64,000 bases of DNA, from contig JAFEKR010000020.1 in the NCBI GenBank assembly GCA_019022495.1, positions 62,001 to 126,000 on the forward strand, written 5' to 3'. The translations under genes and the position numbers were made by a program. This stretch comes from Epichloe hybrida. Taxonomy: Eukaryota > Ascomycota > Sordariomycetes > Hypocreales > Clavicipitaceae. The notes below the pieces were generated by a model. That model searched no databases. It worked only from the letters and a program-made list of their open reading frames with translations, and was not told where the DNA came from. Of this stretch, positions 32,482 through 43,700 are shown one piece after another. Each line of letters opens with the position of its first letter. The stretch's first letter is position 1.

Positions 32482-34250
32482 CTATATGCCCGTTCCGGGG
32501 AAAGCCCCCTTCTTGGATAAGACTACGATACCTCTTTCTCGCGCTATGTAGCCCTTCATGAGATCCTACATACTGTCAGCGGTGTCTCTCGAAACCAGTC
32601 ATTGTCTAGCACAAGTTCGATCGTTTGCTTGTTGTCTAACTGTGCGATTCAGAAGCGTCTGACGTGGTGACATTTGAATATTTGTGGCACACATTCTTCC
32701 AGCTCCAATGCTAGTCGCTCACTGAAGGGGAGGGCTTCAATTCGGCTAACCTTGTAAATCATGTTCGCGAGCAGGCATTCCACTTCGTCGGAATCAATCA
32801 GTTCGTCCTCGCTGAACAAGCAAATTGCGGCGCGGAATTCTGCAACAGGTATTCTTGTCCTGCGTACTGGGGCTGCTTCGCCTTCTTTTGGTTCGTCGAA
32901 TCCCCCAGCAATGAAGACCTTACGAAGCAAATTGCGCAGGGCAATATCCCGACCGCGTTCGAGTGTCAAGTAGATGCGTTTCTTGACGAAAATTTCCTCT
33001 CCTTTCTGCAAAGCCAAGTCAAAAGATCGCAAATCGCCTTTTTTTATACATTGTGAGAGCGGAAGAAAAAGTTCTTGCAGTTTTGGATAGTTTTGAAGGA
33101 GTGCTTCTGTTGGGAGCACATGGCTGGTCAGTAACCGGCATGGTATCAGATACATCAAAATGCGCCTGTCAAGTATTAGCAAGTAGCGCCAGCAGAAGAT
33201 ATCCAGCTTTCAGCCTACTCTGCGTTTTTCTTGGCATCCTTATGGCAAAGTTGCCACGCGTCGATGAGGTGTTTCTCCGCCTGGATTCTAATTTTAGCGT
33301 TACAATTCCCTTGGGGCTGGGCAACGTACCTGGACGTAGTTTTCTTCAAGAAAAAACAAAACTCCTTCATAGTATTTAAATGTCACCCTTTGAGCTTTTG
33401 GGAAAGCATCCAAAGGAGGCATGTCTCCCTTGCCATTGTAGACAGCTAATGTTTTGAGGATAGTCCTTGACAAAGACGCAGAGTTGAGCTTGAAGTATGT
33501 CTTGAAGAGCAGATTGATGACAAAGTAGATCCCCCATTTGCGGGATTCTTCTATCGGTGCCCTGATTCAGGACCTATGAGTTCGCGCCTGCACTTGATTG
33601 TGGTGTAAATCTTACCTGTCGTTGAGACATAGCGTGAATATTCGTTTGAGGTGTTGCTCGCAGTCCCTCAGCTGACCTTGCTTCTCCAGTTCAGGGTCAA
33701 AGTCGTCCTGCATTAACGATGAGGAGCCAGAGTTATCCGTTGAGTTTCGACTTCGCTCGTCGTCGGATTTGATCGCAAACAACCTTAAATACTTGCCTAT
33801 CATGTATAGACTGGGAATTGTCCATGCCTCAAAGCCAGCGTTGTTGTAGCCGCGAATTAGCATTGAAGTGAGCTCTTTCCACGATTCATAAACTTTGGTC
33901 CAAGACGACTGATGTCAGGTGAGTAGGCCAATCCTTTCAAGGGGTGCAATATGGATTCTACGTACTTTACCGCTCTCCCCTGCCACAATTTCACCGAGTG
34001 CGTTCCAGTATGCCGCATATACTTCCACCCATCCGTTGATTTCGTCATGATCCAAAGACTTTCGATGAGAGCTTTGTGATTTAATGAAATGCTTGATATC
34101 GCCCTTGACACTGTGAGAGTTGGTGCTTTGCCATATACGTCTCAGTCGATGAGGCTCATTCGGTGGTGCAACAGGTGTCAAGGTCTGCGCCAGGAGATAT
34201 CCATTGTTTAGAGTATGCGCTTTAGCGAAATCTTCGAATAATTCATTCAT
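32482..34250 (-). CDS. CSN12: CSN12 / Thp1-like PCI-domain protein (COP9-associated, TREX-2 related)
   Basis: Six exons in phase: 33966-34250, 33616-33908, 33330-33561, 33219-33280, 32751-33165 and 32482-32565, giving 456 residues. The N-terminus [12 protein letters not shown] and [13 protein letters not shown] match fungal CSN12 proteins. A helical repeat region follows ([56 protein letters not shown]). The PCI core is in [18 protein letters not shown]...LRNLLRKVF and the winged-helix part [34 protein letters not shown]. The last 27 codons are in a separate exon beyond a 185-nt intron; reading through that intron gives an alternative, non-conserved tail ending at 32649. Family members act in TREX-2-type mRNA export and splicing complexes and co-purify with the COP9 signalosome. 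Confidence 0.92.
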
Positions 34251-34764
34251 ACTGAAGTCGAGTCGTTCGATACTCCAGGGTATATTTACAGTGCGTCTGG
34301 ATGGACGACCAAAATCAATGACATTTATGGAAGAATTTCATGTGCTAGTCCGTTTATTTTACTGTCAGTTGGCCAGTAGGTCCAATCCAGTCAGCGTCCA
34401 ACTGCTCTGATGAGAAGAAGCGCGTGGACTGAGTTCATCCGAGCCACACCAAGATCCACCCTGGAGGAAGCGTTCATTGGCTTGTGTAAATCACCAGACG
34501 ATGTGTAACGTGATTTCGCACGTGAAACTTAGCTCGGCTCACAGTGGGCACACGTCCTTTGATGCAGCCAATCGCTGCTGGGGCCCAAGCCCTGCAACTG
34601 CTCATCCCGTGTGCCTTCCCCACCGTCTGCACACAAAAATAATTGCTGCGTCTCCTCCGACTTTGACTATCACCAAATTTCGCCAATCGTCGAGGACATT
34701 GACCATATTCACAGTGAGTTGTCAAATTCATACTTAATCTTTGGCTTGCTAACAGACTCTACAG
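34251..34764. promoter_or_regulatory. divergent promoter of CSN12 and RPL20
   Basis: 514 bp shared upstream region. On the right it includes the RPL20 5' UTR, which carries an intron (34714-34764: GTGAGT donor, TTGCTAACAG branch, CTCTACAG acceptor) ending directly at the start codon. Confidence 0.55.
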
Positions 34765-35819
34765 ATGGGTAAGCATAATCTCAATTCTTTTTCAAGCGCA
34801 TGATTTCGGTGAACATTGAATGGAAGCCGAAAACTTTTACACGCATAACCATCGAAAACGAAAACGACAGCGACAGCGACAGCGACAGCGACATATTGGA
34901 CATCATCGAGATAGTGTAACGATTCGGGATTTCTTCGTCATGATAAAACAGCTTTAGAAACAGTCTTCCTGCACCATCCCGCCCCGAGAGTTGGCAAGGG
35001 AGTTGGCCACCTATTTGCGATTGCGGCACTTGGACAAAAGCCTACGACATCACAGATGCGGTCCTTCCGTTGATCCAACACGCTCCGTAGACTTTGAACG
35101 AGGACATTGGGAAAAACTGTTTACACCATGGTAAAGAGTAACCGCACTAACCAGACTCATCTCACAGGTCGTCTTCAGGAATACGATGTCGTTGGGCGCC
35201 ATCTGCCCACTGAGGCCAACCCTACGCCGGACATGTACCGCATGACCATCTTCGCTCCTAATGAGACGGTCGCAAAGTCCCGATTCTGGTACTTCTTGCG
35301 CGGACTCCGAAAGGTCAAGAAGGCCACTGGCGAGATTGTCAGCGTCAAGACTGTAGGCATTCCCGAACTAGCAACTGGGCGATGAAAATATCGAGGCTCA
35401 CAGATCCGACTTAGATCCACGAGAAGCACCCCCAGAAGGTCAAGAACTTCGGCATCTGGCTTCGATACGACTCCCGCTCGGGCACGCACAACATGTACAA
35501 GGAGTACCGCGAGATGTCCCGCACTGATGCCGTTGAGGCTCTCTACTCTGACATGGCTGCCCGGCACCGCGCTCGCTTCAGGTCGATCCACGTATGTGCA
35601 CCATAAACTCGACTGTTGACCTTTTTAATTTGAGAGTAATTTACTGACTGATATACCCAGATTCTCCGCGTCGTCGAGATCGAGAAGACCGAGGATGTCA
35701 AGCGACCCTACATCAGGCAACTCCTCACCAAGGACCTGAGCTTCCCTCTCCCCCATCGCATTACCAAGGCTAGCAGCAAGAAGCTGTTCAGCGCGAAGCG
35801 ACCCTCCACTTTCGCTTAG
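34765..35819 (+). CDS. RPL20: 60S ribosomal protein eL20 (L20/L18a)
   Basis: Exons 34765-34768 (ATGG only), 35168-35352, 35415-35591 and 35661-35819 join to give 174 residues starting [20 protein letters not shown]. The eL20 hallmarks are all present: [77 protein letters not shown] and [12 protein letters not shown]. It is a structural protein of the large ribosomal subunit. The first coding exon holds only ATG plus one base, followed by a 399-nt intron, much longer than the 51-69 nt of the others. Long first introns near the start codon are common in fungal ribosomal-protein genes and often affect expression. Confidence 0.96.
34865..34894 (+). repeat. CGACAG hexanucleotide repeat in RPL20 intron
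   Basis: Five consecutive 6-bp units (the last reads CGACAT) inside the 399-nt first intron. Confidence 0.9.
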
Positions 35820-36786
35820 AGTGTTTCTGGTTTTGGGGACGGTTGGGCAAGGTTCTGCGGGTGTTTACTACGGATCATGGAAATATCAACTGCATTTGCC
35901 TGCTAAACAGAGGGCATCGAGTGAATCAAGAAAAAAAAAGACCATACTGAACGTTAAGCGATAGTGACCGGGAGTGTGCCATTCGATGCCATGTCAGTAG
36001 TTGGAGTCTAAAAGGAATGCATAATTTTACGGCAAGAGTTGCACTCGTGACTTATCCTTGATCCTTGTATATAGTCGCCGGATGGCGATGGGCAGAAATG
36101 GCGGAGCAGACTGGTTGGGTCACCTTCTGTCGAGAACTCTACGAATATGACGGAAGAACCCGCGTCAGGAAATCTTGATCTAGTTGGTTTTCTAGCTCTT
36201 TCATGGCGTCTACGAATACTTGCACACTGTTGAACGGAAAAAATATTATAGCCGCAGTCCTACTAAGGGTACGCATCCTGCTTTTGGTGTGACGTTTCTC
36301 TCATTATAGTACAACGCTCACGTCGCACCAAGGCGCTTCATGGTTTAAACCGGAAATACGGGTTGCCAGTCGCATACAAGTCTGGTGGCTTGTGCATGCA
36401 ATACGTATTGCGGATTACGGAATACGCAGCGACCCCATGTGTAAACCATTGATGAGGTTTCATCGAGTTAACCTTTTGTTCTAATAGGCCGAAATCGTTT
36501 TGTCGAAGCAGATTGCTGAATAATCCAGCCGTAGCGTTGTCCTCCTAATACCCGGCAAAGCGAAGGTCCGAAACGGCCTCAGTGACTCATGCCACGCCTA
36601 GAAGAAGCCTAGGTGCCTCTGTCAATAGCCCTTTGGAGCATTGAAATACAGAAAATCCACGATATCAACCCCTGTCTCTTGAGCCCACGGTTCAGACGAA
36701 GTTGCAGTTGTGGCTGCCAGCGGGTTGTTGTTACCACGTTGTGTTATTTTTTGAAAGGACTGCCTACTTACTTGGCTTAGTCCGCC
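35820..36786. other. intergenic, nothing recognised
   Basis: 967 bp between RPL20 and the acetyltransferase gene. It includes ATACGTATTGCGGATTACGG-like imperfect dyads near 36400-36425. No gene recognised. Confidence 0.5.
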
Positions 36787-37455
36787 ATGAAACAGCCCTC
36801 ATCTCTCGATTGGGTCAAGGTCAAAACGACTCTTCCGGCGCAACCTTTTCCGCTTCTCAATACTCGCGCAGACATACAAACTGAGCGCCTAGTCCTTCGT
36901 CGCACGATGGAGGATGATCTGGACGGTTGGCATGCTCTCCGACTCCAACCAGAAGTGATGAAGTGGACGAGCCAGGGAAGACCCGACCCTGATCTCGAAT
37001 GGTCAAGGGAAAAATTCAAAATGCGGCTCGCACCGGAAGGCGACATGAAATATGAGTTCATCGTATCCTTGGCTGACACGGGGGAAATGATTGGAACTGC
37101 GGGTTGCCATTTGTTCGTGGGGGAGCTGGGGTGGCCCGCCATTGGGTATATGCTCCGCAGGGAGTTCTGGGGGAAGGGGTACGCTACAGAGCTGCTTCAT
37201 GCTTTTTTGATAGCATGGTGGGCTCTTCCGCGGGCCGAGGTTGAGCTTGAAGTCGAGAGGAGCACGGTCGTTGAGGATCAGAATGGGGAAGTTGAGGAAT
37301 GCATTGTGGCTGTAACGACCGACAGCAATGCCGCCAGTCAACGAGTTCTTGCAAAGGCAAATTTGGAGTTGGTCAAGGTTTGGGAAGAGGTTGATAAATA
37401 TGATGAGTCTGGTATTGCTACTTTAAACGGGTACATTGGAAAGAGGCCAGCGTAA
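36787..37455 (+). CDS. GNAT-family (RimJ/RimL-type) N-acetyltransferase
   Basis: One exon of 222 residues. The fold is recognisable from IQTERLVLRRTMEDDLDGWHALRLQPEVMKW (strand 1 and the first helices), through EFIVSLADTGEMIGTAGCHLF and PAIGYMLRREFWGKGYATELLHAFL, where the RxxxGKGYAxE segment is the acetyl-CoA pyrophosphate loop, to TTDSNAASQRVLAKANLELVKVWEE (the final helix/strand pair). It should transfer acetyl from acetyl-CoA to an amine; the acceptor could be a protein N-terminus, a small molecule or an antibiotic. The family is common and multicopy in filamentous ascomycetes, so no specific substrate can be assigned. A short acidic insert (VVEDQNGEVEECI) precedes the last conserved block. 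Confidence 0.9.
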   Translation: MKQPSSLDWVKVKTTLPAQPFPLLNTRADIQTERLVLRRTMEDDLDGWHALRLQPEVMKWTSQGRPDPDLEWSREKFKMRLAPEGDMKYEFIVSLADTGEMIGTAGCHLFVGELGWPAIGYMLRREFWGKGYATELLHAFLIAWWALPRAEVELEVERSTVVEDQNGEVEECIVAVTTDSNAASQRVLAKANLELVKVWEEVDKYDESGIATLNGYIGKRPA

Positions 37456-37984
37456 GCATGAGAATGAACAGCATAACGATCGACAGCTTAAGTCGATACA
37501 ATAGGAACATGTGGACGAATCGGCACAATTGCTCTTCAGACGCGGGTTGGAGCATGAATAAGGTGCTTTGTTACACCCATGACAACATTTGATCTTGTGC
37601 CTTGCACAAGTAAAGGTATGTATGTGTCCAAGAACAACAAGTCCCTACAAACGTCGAACTGGATCAAGCGAATACCACTGACTCATTATCTTGTACCTAT
37701 CGCTTGGTCCGCAAGGCAGATGAGTGACTATCACGGTCCAGACACTCCCGCGGAGACTGAACTAAATTTTGATTGCTTCTCAGATTATGTCTGCTCTCTC
37801 GTATGTGTCCTCGCGTCCTCTTCAATACTCGGCGTCAAGTGAACAGGGCTTACAGTCGCGGCCCATTGCTCTGAATCATGTGCCTACATCTCCAGCAAGG
37901 TATCCAGTAAGAGCTTGCTTGGGGGACCAACACTCGAAACATCCAAACTTGCTTAACTCCGTCGTAACATCTGGATGAGGTATC
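37456..37984. other. convergent intergenic region, nothing recognised
   Basis: 529 bp between the stop codons of the acetyltransferase and RIC8 genes. No domain-bearing frame or repeat seen. Confidence 0.5.
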
Positions 37985-39662
37985 TCAATCTAGTTCCTCC
38001 ACGTAGTCATCCGAAAGCTCCTCAAACCGCCCCTCCTGAACCGCTTTCTCAACAGGGTTCTGTATATTGATGACGCCGGTCTTCTTAAGCCTAGGAAATT
38101 TTTGTCAATGTGAGGCTGCGCTAGTGAGACATCGGATAAAAAGAAACACGAACCGTTCGAAAAGGACGAATAGACGTTCTGCCTCGCGCTCCTTTTCCTC
38201 CTCTGTCATCTCGGGGGCATTTGCGAATTTTTGCTTATCCAAAAATTGACCAGTGATAGGATTTACAGGTCTCTGATTTCCAGAGGCATCACCTGTGCTC
38301 AGACTCGAGGACAAAGAAGCTGGCACAGGCACGTTGTTCTGGAACAGGAAGCCTGAGGCAAAGCCATAACCAACGTTCTCGACAAACTTTGAAGCATCCT
38401 TATCTGACAGATCGAATAAAAGGTGCGAAATAGCATCCCGTAGGGCTGGAGCTGTCGGATTCGTCGAGTTCTTAAGCAATACCGATGGAAGAGAATCGCC
38501 GCGACCCAACACAGCTTGCCGATCCTCGCCAGTTGGTAGCAAACTCTCTTTCATCTTCTGACGGACTTCTCGTGGCGCGTTTTCGTATAGCTTTGAGAGA
38601 AGGCTGACGACCGGAGTGACCACAGTCTCCAGATCACTTCCACTGTATGCTCTAACTCCACAGTCTAGCAGATGCAAAATCCTAGAAGTGACTTTGTTAG
38701 GATCATCTTGTGGATAGAGCGACAATTGGCTTTGGTCAGCTTGGAGGTCCAGGTTCAGGAGCGAGTTGACTAGAGGGCTGAATGGAGGTTCCAAGGGTTT
38801 GGCGTCGGAACTATCTTGTTTCCAGAGTAAAGAAACAATGTGAGACACAGCTGGTGTAAAGGCCGACACCTTTGTCTTGCAAAAGTGAGTCACATTGAAC
38901 ATTAATTTGAGGGTCTCTCCCAGAGCCATTTCTTCCATAGGATCTAGCTTCTGCTTCTGCTTATCTGATGGCAGATTAATGTGACGCTCCAGGTTGTTGA
39001 CAATATGTTCTGCAAGTTGGCAGTCCTCGATCAGGGCTTTCAGGTCAATGTCAGTGCCGTAGGTTGAGAGGAAGAGTATTCGGGAAAAAAGGAACTCGTC
39101 GTCCCAGTTGTCCGTTTTGAGTTTCTCGCAAGCCTGAGCGGGATATCCTTTGCTAACGAACATCTGGCGTGTCTCGGGTTTCAGCAGCATGGCATTTGCG
39201 ATCACTCGCAAGGCTGCTCTTGCAGTCTCACTAGAAGTGGTGTGGAAGGCATACCGCAGTAGCATGGTAATGCCCTTGATGACAATTGTTAGATACAGTG
39301 AAGTAGAGAATGATGCAGTGGATCTACGAACATTTGCCGTGAAGATGGGGTCCGCGTTTTTAGGGTCCCGGCCGTATATCTTCAGTTCTTCCAATGCGTC
39401 GTTCCGATCTAGCATTGACAATGTTAGATTCGTCAATGGCTCATAAGCTCGTAGTGAATTGACAAAATACCCTTGGGAAGAAGCGATATATTTTCAAGGT
39501 CATCACTGAGCTTGTTGACTAGATCTGTGACTGCCTTGAGTTTGGCTAGGAAAAAAAAAATCATTGTCGTTAGTTCACTATCTGGTTGAAAGGACGGCAG
39601 AGTTGGAGATAGTTTTAATGTGTCTCACCTGGTCCTGTGGCCGTCCCCATCGCGGCAGCCAT
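37985..39662 (-). CDS. RIC8: RIC8/synembryn, G-alpha chaperone and guanine-nucleotide exchange factor
   Basis: Four exons, 39629-39662, 39471-39545, 38154-39408 and 37985-38090, fit in phase and give 489 residues. It begins MAAAMGTATGPAKLKAVTDLVNKLSDDLE and ends FEELSDDYVEELD. The body is an armadillo-like helical solenoid with fungal RIC8 signatures: RNDALEELKIYGRDPKNADPIFT, RVIANAMLLKPETRQMFV, DDEFLFSRILFLSTYGTDID, GETLKLMFNVTHF and VGYGFASGFLFQN. The C-terminal NPITGQFLDKQ...MTEEEKEREAERLFVLFERLKKTGVINIQNPV is the conserved region that contacts G-alpha. In filamentous ascomycetes RIC8 is required for heterotrimeric G-protein/cAMP signalling, growth and development. Confidence 0.95.
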
Positions 39663-40742
39663 GATAAGTTGACTGCCTGTTCAACTCAACTGACGGACTC
39701 TGAATTTTGAGTCAATGACGGGTGGCCCAGCGAATAACCCAGTGCCTCTGTTGCGAAACCAGCCCCAAGACGAACAAGCCTGTCTGCTCCACCAAGCTGC
39801 GGATGCGGTGACCCAAAATGATCCTGCGGAGAGAGCAGGCGAGGGTCTCTTCGCATGAGATTTCCGAACTCGAAGATTGTTGTGTAATTCGCAGTCTGGA
39901 GTGAGGTGCAGCTGCATGAACTCATAGGTGGGGGGGCGAAACAGTGAGCTACCTTATCACGCATCTATGTAGGTAGGGAGGGAGGTCAACATTACGGCGT
40001 AGGAATAAATTATAATAGGTATGGATTTCAAGCGATGCTGTAGATTATATTGGTATTCGCGTCTTTGGCGTCTAAAGTATGGAGCTTATTCTTTATTTAC
40101 TAAAGAAGAAGAATTTCGACAACATGCGCAACGCCAATGCCTGAAGACCCGACAATTTGATTGATGCCTACTAGCCTGGTCCCAACCTTTGTACTCCGTA
40201 AAGGCGGGCGGGCGGGCTTTTAATGCCAGTGGCCCAACCATTGAGGGTTAGAGGTTAGTTGGATGGCCCTTGCCCAGCCCCAGCCCCGCTGTCAGCCGCT
40301 ATTCCGTCGCGCCAGTTGCAGGCAACACGCGTTTCGTGAAGACGTGTTCGCGTCCATCGAAAAAAAAAAAAAGGCACGAACAGGGAGGGTTGGTTCCGGG
40401 GCGAGCTCCATAATCTCTGCTCTCTGCTTTGTCAGGGGGGGGGACTAATTACTCCGTACCACCTTGATTCTCTCCGGTGCATGACTGACCTTCGTTACTC
40501 AACAACTTTTGACACTCTATGCGTTAATAGAGCTGCCAGCTGGCTGTTTCTCGCACGAGTTGCGCAACCGTCTTGTTCTCCTCCGCTGAAACCTAATTCT
40601 CGAACCTGGCTTGCATCGCAAGGCATCTGTATATTGTGGTGCATTGGCTCGACCCCAACACCGGATATCTCTGCATGGCTCTGAATGAGCTTCTTGGCCA
40701 ATTCTCCGCTCTCTAGATCGCCCGCGCTGCCTGGCAGCAGCC
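39663..40742. promoter_or_regulatory. divergent promoter region of RIC8 and RIF1
   Basis: 1.1 kb. It includes two TACTCCGTA copies (40192-40200, 40450-40458), a short (GGGC)n stretch near 40206-40217 and an A-rich run near 40360. No gene recognised. Confidence 0.5.
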
Positions 40743-43700
40743 ATGGCATCTTCAGTAGCCTCGGCCCCTTCTACGAACATTCTTGAATCACTGCCAGCTC
40801 GGCCGCCGACTCCTCCCCGTGAGGCTCTACACGAAACAGACGCCACACTCGAATCAATTGTCCACCGAACCTTGGCCTTCGACCCCAGGTTGAGCCTTCA
40901 AACCCCTCCCAGCGCAAACTCGCCGAATTGTCCCATGACAACAGGTTCCGACCCGAGTTCTAGTCGAATCCGAAAGAAGGTCGAGTGGTCTGCACAAACG
41001 GACTATAGAGAGGCTCCTCAATTTCACGACAGTTTGAAGCCGAACAGGTCCTCGCCGCTCCCGGTCCCGTACTCGGCATCATCAAAACCTGTAAAGGGCA
41101 TACTGAAGCCAACGTCGTCCCCAAACCCACTAGCTTCGTCGCTGGGAGGCGAAGCCGATGGGTCTTCGTCGCCTCTCAACATAATCGAGATGCTCGATTC
41201 ATCAATAAAACAGCTGGCCGGCCCCGACCGGGACTCGAAGTTGGATGCCTATATGATGCTCTCTAGAGCATTGAAAGCGTCAAACAACCTTCCGGATCGA
41301 GTCGCGTTGCAGGATAAAATGAGCCTTTTCATGCAGTTTATTCAACGAGATATGACGGCGAAGACGCCATGTGGGAGTCTCGATTCATCGCTGGTCAACC
41401 ATTCTCTAACATTACTGGCTACTTTTCTTCATTTTCCCGCCATCGCGCTCACACTTACCACTGACTTTGGTATCTTCATCATGGATCACTCGATACGATC
41501 CTTCGAAGATAAGGCAACTCCCAAGGACGTGGTGCGACATCTCATGCAAGTCGTTGCATTCCAGAACTTCTCTCCAAAAGTAATAACTTCGGACCGGGTC
41601 GGTCGACTCGTGGCGGCTGTCCACAAGATCGAAAATCACCTCAAGGGCAAGAGCATCGTGATGAGCCGCCTCCACATATACAAGCGACTCGTCAAGCAAT
41701 CCCGAGTTCATATGACAACTCATTGTGATTGGCTGAAAGACATGTTCACAGACATGCTTAGCACGGTCAAGGATATTCGTTCACAGGCCATTAGCCTAGG
41801 AACTGAGGCTGGATTCGCTCTACGCTCCGAAAAGCAGCTATTACGCAAAGTCACCGATATTTTTCAAACGACAAACGACACCGAAATTTATATCGACTTC
41901 TATATCAAGAGACTGCAGAAAATGATCAAAGAAAAGCAGACAAGTTGCGCTGTACCTCAGATTTGGAGTGTTGTCATTCTCTTCTTGCGATGCCCACTCG
42001 ACAGATGGCAGTATTACGGGCCGTGGCTGACCCTGGTTCAATCCGCTTTCAACATGACAGACAGCTCAACTAAGCAGGAGGCCAACCTCGCGTGGAACAG
42101 ATACGTCTACCTCTCGGTCTCGGACTCTAAAGTCGACCCAAAGACTATTGGCACACTGTGCCAGCCTATTCTCAGCCAACTACGAAGAAAAACTGGCCCC
42201 AAACAACGCGACGAAGCAACAAAACTGCGACGGGTCGTAATCGGTGGTATCTGCAGTCTTTTTTATTACGCGTTTGCCCCCGGCAGCGACAGGTATTCGC
42301 CAGACGTTATATGGGATGTGGCGGTCAAGCCCGTCGTCAATCAGCTTAGTATTCTGGATGGCAAACCTGACGTCCTTGAAGACGGCGTCATGCAAGCAGC
42401 AAGGCTTCTTTTTGGTCTTCTCGACGTCAGCACACCACGTATATGGAGGCAAGACCGCATCATGGATCCTACACCTGTCAAGTCAGACGAACTGCCCGCT
42501 GTCGATTCGAGGTGGATTCGAAAGAACTGCGACAAGGTTTTGGAATGTGTCGGGCCAATCATGCAGAAAAAGTTTCGTGATCTTGCTCACAAAGATAGCT
42601 TGGTCTGTCGACTTTGGCAAGCGCTAGTTACTTCTGTAAAGGTTGCTTCTGCAAAGGATATCAAAGTTTCCGAAGACACCGCCAAATTTGTCGGTTGTGC
42701 TTTTGGATTACTGTCCAAGGTGGTCATGACTGCAACTGCAGAAGCAGAAGCTGCTTTGTTGGATGTCAACTTTCTGCCAAGTGTATCCAATTACATCCAG
42801 CTGCTCATTGATGGGCTTGGCATTCTTCCGTTTACGGAGAAAAGACTTTCCATGACTGTGCCTAATGCCTTCGAACCTGTTCCAACGCCCTCACAGCGAC
42901 CCAATCGAGTGGAAAAGCCTCGTGGAGTCGTTCGCATGCCTTTACATCACTTGTTTGTCATGATGTCCGCCATTCCTACAAACAATACAGACGACGACAA
43001 CCTGACCAACTTCTTCCATTCCATATTTGATCCATTTTTGAAGAACAAAAACGCGAAGGGTCGGCTGGACTTAATGAAAGAGTTGTTGCATCTAATACCC
43101 AGGAACACCCTATCATCTGCGGGACCTTGGTTGCTGACAGCTGATTGTGCGAAGGCTCTTCTCGAAACTCATTTATCAAATTCAGTGGCGCATCCCACAG
43201 AAAAGATGCTCGGACCAGACTATAGAGAAATCGTGTCCTTGCTCGAGCGTGGCCTCACTGCTCACCCGAGCTTAGCAACAGCACACTGGCTTGCTTTGCT
43301 ACACGCAGTCGTGACTCGAATTACAAGCGACTTTGGCGAAGCTGGCTGCTGTCTGATCGTCGTTGAGCCACTTGCCAAGACCCTCTACGATGCTATCTCA
43401 TCTTCAACGGAGCGACCAAGTCGCCTGACATCGGAAGCCGTAACTGCACTCTTCAATTTGGCCAAAATCCCACGCGATAAACAAGCGTTAGACGCTGCTC
43501 GATCCAAACTCTGGGGCGCATCAACTTCTGTATCAAAGGTCGGATCGTTCGAATCGCTTGACGCACTTTATAAGCTGGGCAATCACTTCCTGTCGTGCCT
43601 GTATCAGCAGCATGATGACACAAGTCTGACGGTCCTTCCTTTCATGGATTCCATCAATAGTTTTTTGGACAAACATTGGGCTGTCTGTGGACTGACACCA

